This document shows, piece after piece, positions 21,291-31,635 of a stretch of 64,000 bases of DNA (within the stretch, counting starts at the first letter, position 1; each line of letters begins with the position of its first letter). A model generated the notes under the pieces. It was not told the origin of the DNA. It made no database searches and saw only the letters and a program-made list of their open reading frames with translations. Both the position numbers and the translations under genes were made by a program. The stretch lies in the NCBI GenBank assembly GCA_012845835.1, contig JABAKD010000026.1:9447058-9511057 (forward strand), written 5' to 3'. The DNA comes from Undaria pinnatifida (Eukaryota > Sar > Phaeophyceae > Laminariales > Alariaceae).

Positions 21291-21640
21291 CCCCCCCCTT
21301 GATCAAACCCAGGCCCCCACGTCCTTGAAAACTCCGCCCTCCCCTCACTGGTTGTTCGACTTACAGGATTCACTTGATAAACTGATGCATTTCCTTCCAC
21401 AGCTGTCAGATTTTGTCCACCTCAGAAACGGGTTTTATAGTTTCCGCGCACAGACTGCCTAACATCACCATATTGACCCTGATAGCTACACTGTAGTTGC
21501 AAGGGGAGTCGCCGACCTATATCCTTGATGAGGACACACAACCCGTAATACGCACGATCGGAGTATCACACACAGCTTGCAAAGATGAGTTTCGACAAAA
21601 TCCTCGATCTCACAGCTGGAGTATATTTTCATTTTCATGC
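21290..21640 (-). repeat. R1 repeat, inverted copy
   Basis: The reverse complement of the 18175-18500 unit, from GGCCCCCACGTCC to CTCACAGCTGGAGTATATT. Together with 20690-21290 it is an inverted partner of the 18.2-18.9-kb block. Confidence 0.85.
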
Positions 21641-21679
21641 TATCATCTTATATTAGGTTTTGATCAATGAAACTTACTA

Positions 21680-21780
21680 TTGTAAAGACGGGCGATCGGC
21701 ATAGTACGCAGCTTGCAAATATGAGTATCGACCCTAAATTCGTCGAACTCACAGCTGACGTCGTTCCTACCAGGTATACT
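21680..21780 (-). repeat. Diverged R1-type stem-loop motif
   Basis: On the minus strand GACGTCAGCTGTGAGTTCGA is followed by GGGTCGATACTCATATTTGC and AAGCTGCG. The spacing matches R1 but the sequence is closer to the 10545 copy, so at least two subfamilies exist. Confidence 0.55.
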
Positions 21781-21799
21781 TTTTAAAGGTCATGTTCTG

Positions 21800-22110
21800 T
21801 AGGGTACGCACAAACCATATCCAGGGTATTTACCCCGGGTATTACCCTACGAACTTCTGTATGTTCTGTAGGACATTCATACCCGTACCCGTAAATGCTG
21901 GAAGTTCTGTACGCCAGTGCTACAAATACCCGGGGTACGGGTACATAATTTTTATAACTTAAGTGAGTTCTGTAACACTTCCGTACCGCACCCGGAACTT
22001 CTGTAAGTTCTGCAAGATCCCCATACCCTAACCCGGAATTTCTGTGACTTCTGTTAGACTGGCAAAATACCCGAGGTAGGGTATACCTTGGTTATAATAC
22101 CCGGAGAGCC
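21800..22110. repeat. R3 minisatellite array
   Basis: Degenerate units of about 40 bp built from TACCCGTACCC, GGAACTTCTGTAAGTTCTGT and GCCACAATACCCGGGGTA-type segments. Units contain short palindromes (ACCCGGGGTACGGGT). Frames through it read as TSRSS/NFWKF repeats and are not coding. Confidence 0.8.
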
Positions 22111-22799
22111 CACATGCATTAATTCAGGTTCAACAACCCAAAGAGTGTATTCTGCATTTTATATGTAGTCATATCTTGTCAGTGACACCAACCGAACACC
22201 GAACGTAAAGCTGTATGTAGCGGTACGTATCGCATATTATGATCGTGGTGAGTGTAGCACCTACCACTACTTACTGTGGGTCCTGTTCATGTTTCTTTCG
22301 TCTCTAACCCGTGGGCACGGATGATATTAACGAAGGACACTTACTTTTGAATCGAAAATATTCATTTTTTATTACTCGAATTGAATTCGATTCGATTTGG
22401 TGGAAACATACGAATTTTGCTTCTATCGGGAAACCACGTGTTGCGTGTTGGCAATGCTTTTTTCCGATCGGAATAATACATAGATCTGCCGTGACGGCGG
22501 TGCAGCTACCATCGACGCCTTGAACTGTCCTCCGCGTTTTCGGTATTGTCGATTATTTGTCGCGGCTCTTGGCTTTTATCGAGCTGGTGGAAAACCATGG
22601 GCTTGCAAACGCCATGAATAAATTTGAAGCGCCACAGCTGGGGTACGCTATATGGCCCTTCGAATGGCCGTGACAAGATAGCGTAAGACTGCCCTAACTT
22701 CTTCGCCATGTTGCGTTCTCTTCCCCGTGCCGTTTGATGATGCACTTGATACCATCTATGAGCCCAATGCCGTCTTTAGTCAGTTCTTAGGGTCTGCTT

Positions 22800-22975
22800 G
22801 TATGACATTATTTTTCTCTTTTCCTTTCCTTGCTTCCTCTTCTTGTCTTGCCTTTTTCTTGTTTTTCTTGTCTTTGCTTTTTCTTTCTTTTCCTTTTTGG
22901 TTTTCTTTTTTCGCTTTCGTCTCTTTTCTTTCCTTTCTCTTCTTATTTGTTCTTTGTTTCTTTTTCCAATTGACT
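22800..22975. repeat. Polypyrimidine tract
   Basis: About 170 bases are almost only T and C on the plus strand (TTTCTTTTCCTTT-type). The Lys/Arg/Glu-rich minus-strand frames and the Phe/Leu-rich plus-strand frames across it are composition artefacts. Confidence 0.85.
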
Positions 22976-23300
22976 TGCGTCTGTCGTGCGTATGTGTAAT
23001 GATAGATACTACGTGTAATATATACGTGGTAGTCTTTCTTGGGTGGCAAGCGGTATAGTCGGTTTTTCCAGGCGCGAGTAATGAGACGTATGCACCAGGT
23101 ATAGACCTGGCACATCGTAGACTGACTCCCGATTTCATTTTTATATGTTTCTGGTGGAGGCATGAATTGCGTCAGCTGTGATATATGAGTGTACCGCCTT
23201 GGGTTGTTTGTGCTTTTCCCTAGGGTATTCCTCAGCTCCAGAGTGACTCTGTGACCACGGACTTGATTATGCGAGTTAATGTGAGAACAACAACAAACAA
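22950..23300 (-). repeat. R9 repeat, inverted copy
   Basis: The reverse complement of 36470-36960 and 39960-40265. Shared phrases on the minus strand include ATAAAAATGAAATCGGGAGT, CTACGATGTGCCAGG, GCGCCTGGAAAAACCGACTA and CTGGAGCTGAGGAATACCCT. Confidence 0.8.
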
Positions 23301-23429
23301 TATGGCATGATCAATTACAGCGCAGTATAGCAGTGAGCGCGGCTGTTGCCCCGGTCGCCACTCACTGAGGTTCACGATTTATTGCCTCTCTCGGTGGTGG
23401 TTTTGTCCATAATTCATTATCCCCTGTCC

Positions 23430-23570
23430 CTGCGAGGGGAGTTGCCGACCTATATCCTTAACGAGGACACACAACCCGTAATACGTGCGATCGGAGTATC
23501 ACACACAGCTTGCAAAGATGAGTTTCGACAAAATCCTCGATCTCACAGCCGGAGTTTATTTTCATTTTGA
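23430..23570 (-). repeat. R1 repeat, truncated inverted copy
   Basis: Only the left third of R1 is present in reverse complement (GCCGACCTATATCCTTAACG to CTCACAGCCGGAGTTTATTT). It is cut at the block before the CAACTACAG segment. Confidence 0.8.
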
Positions 23571-23689
23571 TAATATCTCCCTTGAAGCTACGACAGATTG
23601 CCTCGGGGACGTTGGCCCGGTGAGAACATGCCACGCAAGTTGGATTAAATCCTCCACTCCAAATCGAACTCCCCCCCGAGGGAGTGTAT

Positions 23690-24125
23690 ATTAACCCTGG
23701 TATTACCCGTACCCGGAACTTCAGGTCGCATAGATGTAGGGGTTTGCTATACGCGTGGTACTAGAAGTTCTGTAGGACATTTATACCCGTACACGGAACT
23801 TCTGTAAGTTCTGTACGCCCGTACCACAATACCCGGAACTTCTGGAACTTCTGTAAGACTTTCATACCCGTACCCGAACTTATGTTAGTTCTGTAGGATA
23901 TTCATACCCGTACCCGGAACTTCTGTGAGTTCTGTACACTCCGTGCCACAATACCCGGGGTACGGGTACAGCACCTTTTGTACCCGCCCGGAACTTCTGT
24001 AAGTTATGTACGCCCGTGCCACAATACCCGGAACTTCTGGAACTTCTGTAACACTTTCACACCCGTGCCCGAAACTTCTGAAAGTTCTGTAAGACTCTCA
24101 TACCCTTACCTGGAATCCACAAAAC
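23690..24125. repeat. R3 minisatellite array with an R1-derived insertion
   Basis: At least ten degenerate units (ACCCGTACCCGGAACTTCTG and related). At 23724-23762 a piece of the R1-associated unit (AGGTCGCATAGATGTAGGGG, TATACGCGTGGTACTAG) sits inside the array, showing that the two families have recombined or inserted into each other. Confidence 0.8.
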
Positions 24126-24164
24126 CCTACAAAACATACATAAAAAAAATATTTTTCGATTTCA

Positions 24165-24480
24165 GGGATTCGGTCAGGAGTTTTTTTTCTGTCTCGACCT
24201 AAGTATGCGATTCGCGGAACTGGAACTCTCGATCAAATAGCTTCGTTCGAGCGCCGACTTTGGGGGGCGGCTCCAACACCCCTCGCCCTGCCGTGCCCGT
24301 TCCGCACATCGAGGTGAACGCGGACGGATGCCGAGCGAGACAAGCGAGAAGTTGCAAAAATACCGCATGTCGAGGAGAAATTCCCGAGATCTTGGTTGTA
24401 TCTTAACGCCTGCAACGCCTGGATGATTTACGAAAATGGCATCATTTCCAAACGGTACTTGCTAATGTTTGGAATTTTGC
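24165..24480 (+). repeat. R5 repeat, copy 1
   Basis: Shares GGTCAGGAGTTTTTT, AAGTATGCGATTCGCGGAAC, GGGGCGGCTCCAAC, CACATCGAGGTGAACGCGGA and the terminal ATGATTTACGAAAATGGCAT with 63690-64000 (plus). It also matches 39690-39955 (minus). The tail alone recurs at 38215-38400. Confidence 0.85.
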
Positions 24481-24594
24481 GGTGGCATACTCTCGACCGT
24501 TTGTTTCCCTTTTTACTTCTGCAGGGCTGGAGCGTTTGTTTTGGTTTTATCTGATAAAATATTATTAGGACACGCGCCAACAACAACGTACATC

Positions 24595-25160
24595 AACGAT
24601 AAACAACCTACAAAAAGAAGTAAACGAATAACGCGCGAGCGATGGCGTGCTTTTCGTAGACGAATGTACATACTACGACATCTGCGAAAGGTTCCCTACG
24701 GCCGGCAACGAAGGCGGGAATACAACTTTGTTCAGGAAGCAAAATTAGACGGACAACCTTCACAAACCAACAAAAAAAATCCCTTGATAACGTACATGAT
24801 GCAAATGACCAGCCGAATTGCGACCGCGTAAATAATTGCGAGCTTAGTTAGTAGGCTTTGACCCAATAGGCCAACGTTTTTTGCGCGACCTATTACGCAA
24901 GTAACTAGCCAAATTGCGGTTGTTTTGCTTGATGTCTGCAGGGCTTGAGCGAATAAAACACGGGAAAGTGCGAGTAGTTGTGAAGAATGCGATGCAAGAA
25001 GATTAGAAAGGCTGGAAGACGAACATTATACGTCCAGAAGAACGCATGTTGTACCAGTAGTAGATCGCTCTAATTCGTCTTTTTGTATTGTTGTGTTTGG
25101 TGCTGTTGAAGTGTTCATCATTTCGAGCGTGTTTGGTCTGCACGTCAGCCTGATATAAGA
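24595..25160 (+). repeat. R6 repeat, copy 1
   Basis: Long match to 40480-40970 and, for its first 200 bp, to 26440-26655. Shared phrases include GACATCTGCGAAAGGTTCCC, ACGGCCGGCAACGAAGGCGG, AATGACCAGCCGAATTGCGA and GTACCAGTAGTAGATCGCTC. Confidence 0.85.
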
Positions 25161-26425
25161 CCTATTTAACTCTGACGACAGGCCTATACGTTTGGATCTA
25201 AACCGAATTAAGCCCTGTCGTCTTTTAAATGTGCAAAAAATAGGTCAATATTTTAGACCTAACGACCAGCGTGAGATGTGGATTTCCCAAAATATGAAAT
25301 ACGGCACGTTTTGGCCCAAGTGCACATATGGAGCGAATTTCCGAGGATTTTCCAGCAAACAACAGCATTTCAGATGACAAAAGCTCCAGGCAACGCCAAC
25401 ACAGACACTCTGCAGCAGCAGCACAGCACAACACCCACGCAGTAATTGCAACGCTCAACCCAGCAAGCCGCTTGGTGAATCCTCAACCCGAGTTAATCAA
25501 CCTACGTGTACAACACCACCAGCAACGTTGGTGGTCAGAGGCATCCCGATCTCGTGGAGCGGCATGCCTCTGCGAGCTATTACTTGAAAAGAAGCCCTCG
25601 TGTATTCACGAGGATCGCGCGCACACAGCACACAACACACCACAAAACAAAAACAACACAGCACAACACAGACAACCAGCACCCCAACAGACAACCCAAC
25701 TACAGCACAACTAGCCGGCGGAAAACGTCCACAAGATTCCTCCTATCCCGGCGTGCCCTGCGGTCAGAGAGCTGGGGCTCTGACATCGTTCGTCGCGCGC
25801 TCGCGCTCCTGCACTCTCGTCCTGAGGCTGTAATTTTTCGAAGACATTTTTTAGTTTGGTTTGTGGCCGACGTAGCGCATGGCTGGAGCTGCTGCAGTTG
25901 ACGGCCCTGTTGCCTCTCGCGCGAATGCCTACGTTTCGAGGGTGGAAAATTGAACCGGGTTGAGGGCCAGTCCTGCTGTGCTGCTGTCTTGACTGCCAGA
26001 CTGAGGCACACCGAAGGCGGCAGACGCCCGTGAGGTATCCTACATGTGAAGCGAGTCTGGAGTACGAAGCACTCAATTTTTTTACCAGGTACAGTACAAG
26101 TACCGGTATTTGTTTTGGCCGTTTGTTCAAGCTCGCACAGCATGGGCAGGGGAGGGGCTTTCTCGAAGTTTCTACCCACTCATGCTGACTCATTAGATAA
26201 ATCCTCTTCTTGCCGTTTACGTCTGGACTAGTGCAGAAATATCCTGGTCAATTTTCAAGCAGTTTGATCTTTCCTCGTTTTTTTTTTCTAGGCATACTGA
26301 AGGAGACCACTATTTCGAGTTTGAGACATAGGAGCCACTTATGCCCAAAAGTTAATAATATCGATTGGCCTCGCTCTTCCAGTTGGAACTACTCAACACC
26401 TAACTTCAAGGCTACAGCCTACCAA
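25160..26425 (+). repeat. R7 repeat, copy 1 (1.26 kb)
   Basis: Matches 38405-39680 in the same orientation over its whole length, from TTAAGCCCT(G/A)TCG through AGACACTCTGCAGCAGCAGC, GAGGCACACCGAAGGCGGCA and CTCTTCCAGTTGGAA. Small indels and scattered substitutions separate the copies, enough to put their short frames out of register, so a conserved protein is unlikely. TAGGTC and GACCTA flank a short spacer near 25243-25262. Confidence 0.9.
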
Positions 26426-26439
26426 AATACACAAAACAA

Positions 26440-26655
26440 ACAACGCGTGAGCGATGACGTGCTTTTCGTAGACGCAAGTGCATACTATGACATCTGCGAA
26501 AGGTTCCCCACGGCCGGCAACGAAGGCGGGGATACAACTTTATTAGGAAGCAAAATTAGACGGACACCCTTCACAAACAAATAAAAAAACCCTAGATAAC
26601 GTACATGATGCAAATGACCAGCCGAAGTGCGACCGCGTAAATAATTGCGAGCTAA
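26440..26655 (+). repeat. R6 repeat, truncated copy
   Basis: Only the first 200 bp of R6 are present (GCGTGAGCGATGACGTGCTT to GACCGCGTAAATAATTGCGA), directly after R7 copy 1. R6 copy 1 therefore precedes R7 and this partial copy follows it. Confidence 0.8.
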
Positions 26656-26657
26656 GT

Positions 26658-26915
26658 AGAGATATTTAAAACTCCGCGTTCGCTGATGTTCATGTATTTG
26701 GCGCTTTATTCTATATCGCGATATTAGTGTGGGCGCTTTGTGCTGTCTAAAAACGGGTATGGCGTTTTTTCCACACTCGAGTCTTTGGAGACATCTAAAA
26801 CTGCGCGTACGCTGATATCTAGGTATTTGGCGCTTTATCCTATACCATGATATTTGTGTGGGGACTTTGTGCTGTCTAAAACTAAATATGGCGTTTTCTC
26901 CACACTCGAGTCATC
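26658..26915. repeat. 129-bp direct tandem duplication
   Basis: CCACACTCGAGTC near 26771 and again near 26900, with GTATTTGGCGCTTTAT and TTTGTGCTGTCTAAAA in both units, gives a period of about 129 bp. A third, single and inverted piece lies at 36005-36060. Confidence 0.8.
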
Positions 26916-27480
26916 AAGGGCCCAAGACTCGAGACGAGACGAAGCAAGGTTATTTGCCCCGTCCCGTCCGAGACCCATAGCAGCGTAGGGCACCAGCTGC
27001 CAGGGGTGTGAGACGAGGCATGCACGGCATGGGCCAGATAACGTTGCCTGCAACAACTGCCCGCCACAGCATAAACGCGCGGAAGCCGCGATGGGTCGTG
27101 CTTTGAGTTTTGTTTCACGTGGTTGCTGCTGTTGGGGTATCTTGGGGATAGACACAATCTAAAAGCAATCGATGCCGAGGAACGAACGCAGGCAAGGGGG
27201 TTGACACAACAGAGGAATAACTGACTGCTGTGCTCCAGCTAGCTACTACTGTGGTGTGCCCTCATCAACTGAAACCAAGCAACAGACACACATCTTGCCC
27301 GGGCTCGAGAGCAGGGGCGCCCGTCAGTCAAAGGGCTAACCCAGCCGTCGCGGTCGTTCGATATTCATGGTGCCGCGCTGGAGGCTTCATACGTGCAGCG
27401 GTTGGTTGTGTGTGCTGTTGGGCAGTCACGTGCTGTGTGCGTGCTGCCCATGTGGCTGCAGGTGGGTCTCTCCAAGGAAC
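26915..27480 (+). repeat. R8 repeat, copy 1
   Basis: Close match to 32980-33540. Shared phrases are GGGCCCAAGACTCGAGACGA, CATGGGCCAGATAACGTTGC, GAACGAACGCAGGCAAGGGG, AACCAAGCAACAGACACACA and GGCTTCATACGTGCAGCGGT. Indels between the copies show that the frames are not conserved. Confidence 0.9.
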
Positions 27481-27639
27481 GAACAAGTACGCCGCATCTT
27501 TCCTCCAAAAAAAATCACAAAATATCGCGAAGGTGGGAATTCCCACCTACGCGATATCCGGTATATGCGGACCACGTATGGCGAAAAAATCCCAACAGCC
27601 CGGGGTCGTCTACAGCTCCACACGCACATAATTCCAAGG

Positions 27640-27985
27640 TCGTGTTCTGTAGGGTACTCACGAACCATACCCGGGGTATTTACCCCGGGTATTACCCTAC
27701 AAAGAACTTCTGTAAGTTCTGTAGGACATCTATACCCGTACCCGGAACGTCTGGAAGTTCTGTACGACATTCATACCCTCGGAATTTCTGTGATTTCTGT
27801 ACGCCCGTGCACAATACCGGGAACTTCTGGAAGTTCTGTAAGACTTCCGTACCCGTACCCGGAACTTCTGGAAGTTCTGTAAGAACCCCGTACCCTTACC
27901 CGGAAGTTCTGTGAGTTCGGTAAGCCTGTGGCACAATACCCCGGGTACGGGTATACGCTTGTAACAATACCCGGAGTGGCCCGTA
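27640..27985. repeat. R3 minisatellite array
   Basis: Eight or more degenerate units of GTACCCGGAACTTCTGGAAG type, opened by GGTCGTGTTCTGTAGGGTAC (also at 21790) and closed by ACCCCGGGTACGGGTATACG. Confidence 0.85.
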
Positions 27986-28236
27986 CAATTTGTAAATTTT
28001 GCAAATTAGGGTCGAGCGCGTTCTGACCTCATGTCTCATGCTATGCATTCTGACGTCACGTCTCTTCCGTCACGCTGACGCCACACCCCCCCAACACGAA
28101 ATTACACAAAACCACCCCCCCTCACAAAAACACCAACACACCCACTCGTTCACAACCACCCGCAGCCCAGACACAAAACCATGGAACAAACACCCACATC
28201 CGTCAATTGCATTTGTGCACCCGCGGAGAGGGTAAA

Positions 28237-28700
28237 TGGACGCTGCGGATCCGCAAGGATCCCCGCCTGACAGAGATGGCGGCAGTTCATCTTCCCCTCC
28301 GTCAGATAAGAGAGGCGGCAGTTCGTCTATTCCACCAGCAGCCGGGAGCCAGCCCGACGTAATCAAGGTGGATGACAATAAAGCCGTGCTTGTAATTACA
28401 CCGGCGCTTGTGTACGACATGAAAGGGGAGGTGTATGTATTGCCCGCGGACATCGTCCAAGCCGTCGATGACTTCAAGGCGCCGGACGGCTACAGGAGGG
28501 AGGGCTGCCGCGAGCGGTCGTTTATGTACTCGCTAGGAGTCTATGTCGTCCCGTTAGCGGAGGATGACCACAAACCCGAGTACTTTTGCATGGCGGACCC
28601 CTCGTGCCGCTAAAACAACACGACGGTTCCCTGCAAAAAAGGGCGACCGCAGCAACGTGAACACCCACCACAAGAGCAAACACAGGCTGCGCGGAGTGGC
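28237..28700 (+). pseudogene. BED-type zinc-finger fragment, hAT-transposase-like
   Basis: An ATG at about 28236-28238 opens a Ser/Pro/Gly-rich leader of about 45 residues. A folded-looking segment (AVLVITPALVYDMKGEVYVL) and an acidic region follow, then YFCMADPSCR, where a TAA at 28611-28613 ends the frame. Right after it, DRSNVNTHHKSKHRLRG appears in another frame. The combined pattern (C, then C, about 20 residues, S.VN.H, then KH) is that of a BED zinc finger, the DNA-binding head of hAT and related transposases. The stop and the frame change break the finger. No DDE or dimerisation domain follows, so this looks like a leftover head of a transposase. The family call is an inference from the finger pattern only. 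Confidence 0.45.
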
Positions 28701-29274
28701 TGGCGCTGCGAAGGCTGGAAAGCAAAAACAAGCGCAAGGGAACATCCAGCGGAGCTTCGAGGCGAGCAAGAATTCCTCTGCTGGAACGAACAGGTGTGTG
28801 TATGTCAAATTGCAAACTCAAACTTGTTCTCGAACACGTATCAGACGGGTCTGGGCAAGGGCATGCTAAAATATATAAATCTATATATCTTAGTTCGCTT
28901 ATCACATATGCACATCCTTACGTCTGCGGATATCTCCCGCCTCTGACCGCCTTTCCGCGCGGTTTCTTCGCTGAGGCGTGACCCCGCCTCGCCTGCAACC
29001 ACCGGCTCAGCTGATCCGCCCGCTCGGCGCCGTAGCGCGCGCGCGAGGCCTCGACGTCGAGATCTACGACGAGATCTCCGAAAAATCGTGCCCTGTGAGA
29101 CGTTTGGTGCGTAGTCTGCACACAGGGCTAATGTCTTCGCGTTATTTCTTCGGTACGTGTTCTCTGACTTCCGACACACGGGGGGGGGTCGATTACCTGG
29201 CCGGCGTCGCCATTGTAAAGGCCACTAAGCGAGGTTTGTGCTAGGATCTGGGGAAGAAAAGTTCGTAATCCCCG

Positions 29275-29680
29275 AAAACACATGCCACCCAGGCGTAGTG
29301 GAGAACTGCGAAGTCTACAGCAGCACGTATACATGTACATGATGTGCAGTAGCTGAAGCTATGATGAGCCTGCAGCATCACGAAGCTACAAAGGGTATAT
29401 GCACAGCAGAATCACGAAGCTACAAATGGTATATGCACAGCAGCAGCTAGGCGTCGTGGAGAACTGCGAACTCTCAATATTTTTGAACCCCCGGTAGTCT
29501 ACAGCAGCACGTATAAATCAGCAGCACGTACGTGTACATGATGTACAGCAGTAGCTGAAGCTATGATGAGCCTGCAGCATGACGAAGCTACAAATGGTAT
29601 ATGCACAGCAGCATCACGAAGCTACAAATGGTATATGCACAGCAGGTATATGCACAGCAGCAGCTGTGGCCGCGCCTTTC
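29275..29680. repeat. Two copies of a block of about 170-190 bp with nested 40-bp units
   Basis: GTGGAGAACTGCGAA with GTCTACAGCAGCACGTATA and AGCTGAAGCTATGATGAGCC, CTGCAGCATCACGAAGCTAC and GGTATATGCACAGCAG occurs at about 29297-29450 and again at 29456-29650. Inside each, CACGAAGCTACAAATGGTAT is repeated two or three times. Confidence 0.75.
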
Positions 29681-29846
29681 TGCGTAGCAACGCAGAGCGT
29701 CACCCAGCTGGGGTGAACCGCCATGCTCTCCCATAATTTCCAGGCTGCCTTCTCGCATTGTTCCGCCGCACACGGGAAATCGGGAAAATTTTGTCGGCAT
29801 TTTCCCTTTCCAGTATCTCCCATATATGAATTAACAAACTTCGTCT

Positions 29847-29935
29847 AACTCTTGGCATTACTTCTTACCCTCTTAATATTTACTATCCTGCGCTGCGACC
29901 GGCGGCCGTCCAGGCCGCCGGCGTAGCCCCTTGTA
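29847..29935 (+). mobile_element. R2 hairpin-tailed element, 3' end (locus B)
   Basis: AACTCTTGGCATTAC at 29847-29861 is followed by the hairpin arms CCGGCGGCC (29899-29907) and GGCCGCCGG (29913-29921), and then GTAGCCCCTTGTA. It matches locus A in hairpin sequence and end, while the sequence between motif and hairpin and the sequence beyond the end both differ. Confidence 0.55.
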
Positions 29936-30256
29936 ACATAATATAATATCGGCAGCTCGCCTTCCATTTTTAAAAACCCATATAAGGAGGGTATACCAAA
30001 ATCAAGTGAAAAAAAAGTAAATAAAACACCGAGTGTTGCAAATTCGTCGAGAAATCTCAGCCCACCGGTATGTTTTGTGGACTTTGTAGGACTGCGATGT
30101 CGTTTTGCCTTTTTGTCCCGCTGCCCTGATCTGGGCAGTGGAGGGAAGGGAGGGAATTGGTATCTGGTCTCACGCGCTCGTTGGTTGCTCACATTTCCTG
30201 CCCCCAACACCTACCTTCCAATCGCTTCTGCTCCGTGTTTTGTGTATTTTGTTCAG

Positions 30257-31341
30257 ATTTCGCGAGCTTATTGCTGCCAAGATGGTGATCGAGAAGTTTC
30301 TGCCGTTCGGCTTCTTCTCGTCTGGTTCGACGTGGCAGGAGCTGGTGGTTCTCATCCAACACGACACACTTTCCGCCGCTTTCTTCTCGGCGCATCAAGC
30401 ACCTCCTTGTGGAGATGTACTTTGCTACAAAGGTCAGTGGTTTATGGTTCAGTGGCGGCACTATTGGTTTCGTGGTTGTATCCTAAGTATACATTTTTGG
30501 GGTTTGTTCTCTCCTCTCTCTCTTGTCTCTTTGAAAGCAGGTAGATTTCTGTTGTCGTTTTCAATCATAGCTGGATATATACATATATTACGTGTATACA
30601 TACGTTGCAGTTGAAATACATCCTCAACGCGAGCGGGCCTGGTGGAGTCCAGTTTAGCATGTTAGTTTTCTGATTGCCACATGTCGGCATCTTTTATGTT
30701 TTCCCCGAAGTTTTTTGTGCCGTGGGCGTTCGTCCCACCTCCCGAATATGCGAGGGTTTGTGTACGTGTCCAATGATATACATATTTATTAAATCCGTTC
30801 ATATGTTTTTTCCCATCAAAATCCTGCACACCCGGTGTCCGTGCTGGCCACAGAAGTATGATACTGTTCGTATGGATACGTACGAGTCTACACTCGATAA
30901 TATGTACAACACATCTAAAAGTCAATTTTGTAAATAAACGTTTTCGGCGTATATCTTGTATGAAGAGACATTGTTATTTGATTATAATAGCGGAAATCGC
31001 GCGAAAACAGCAGGGGGCGGGTGGCTACGAATGGGCAATGGCATTTTTTTTGTAGAACCGATAACGCGCTTCGCTATCCACTTCTATTAATAGTCATATA
31101 TTATCTATACTGCAGTACAGTACTGATACATATAAGCAAAGGCATAAACACGTGTTCATTTCTTCCGTAACTGCCGTCCTCGCAGGTGGTTGTCGGTAAC
31201 ATGCAGGAGACCAAGAAGGCCGCGCTCGCCATCATCCACTACGGGCTGGACGCTGACTTTGTGGGGGCTGAAGCCGCGATTGACGTCTGGCACAATCCTG
31301 CAGCGCTTACTACTGACGACATGGGCTTGAACAAGGGCTGA
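30257..31341 (+). CDS. Small multi-exon gene, product not recognised
   Basis: Three plus-strand segments look like exons joined by introns. The last begins after a pyrimidine-rich acceptor ending CCGTCCTCGCAG (31174-31185). It encodes VVVGNMQETKKAALAIIHYG and then an acidic stretch ending TTDDMGLNKG, with TGA at 31339-31341. The middle one (30611-30660 or a few bases longer) follows ACGTTGCAG and encodes LKYILNASGPGGVQFS. The first (30257-30432) follows TTTTGTTCAG, contains the ATG at 30281 (MVIEKFLPFGFFSSG) and ends at a GTCAGT donor after MYFATK. The MYFATK frame and the MVIEKF frame differ by one base, so there is a frameshift or a further small intron. Exon quality is high for the last segment. 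The family is unknown to me. Confidence 0.5.
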
Positions 31342-31635
31342 CGAATGCTGGGGGGCGGGGGGGCTGGTGGCTACTATTAATAATAGCTCACAGCAGTAGC
31401 ACCTGTTCGTGTTTAATTCGCCTCTACGCGAAACTGCTGTTCTTGCTGCAGCTACGATAGTAGTTAGATTAGCATTCGTGTGTTTTTTATCGGCAGTTTT
31501 TGTTGGTGGGATTCGAAAAAACGTTTGCATTTGTTCTCGGAAGCTCAAAAACCTTGGAAGTTGGTGGGCTTCTTTGTATATAATAGTTGCAACCCGGAGG
31601 GTTGAGTATTTTAATAAGATAGTATAATTGTAATT

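Noticed and set aside
22506-22745. Minus-strand frame with MAKKLGQSYAILSRPFEGPY
   Set aside because: The sequence looks somewhat protein-like, but there is no splice site, no domain and only about 60 codons from the ATG. Kept as a possible remnant only.
22776-23163. Lys/Arg/Glu-rich minus-strand frames and Phe/Leu-rich plus-strand frames
   Set aside because: They come from the polypyrimidine tract and part of an R9 repeat; two frames are open at once.
23690-24125. R3 arrays considered as CRISPR-like arrays
   Set aside because: Units are degenerate and contiguous, without equal-length unique spacers, and the genome is eukaryotic.
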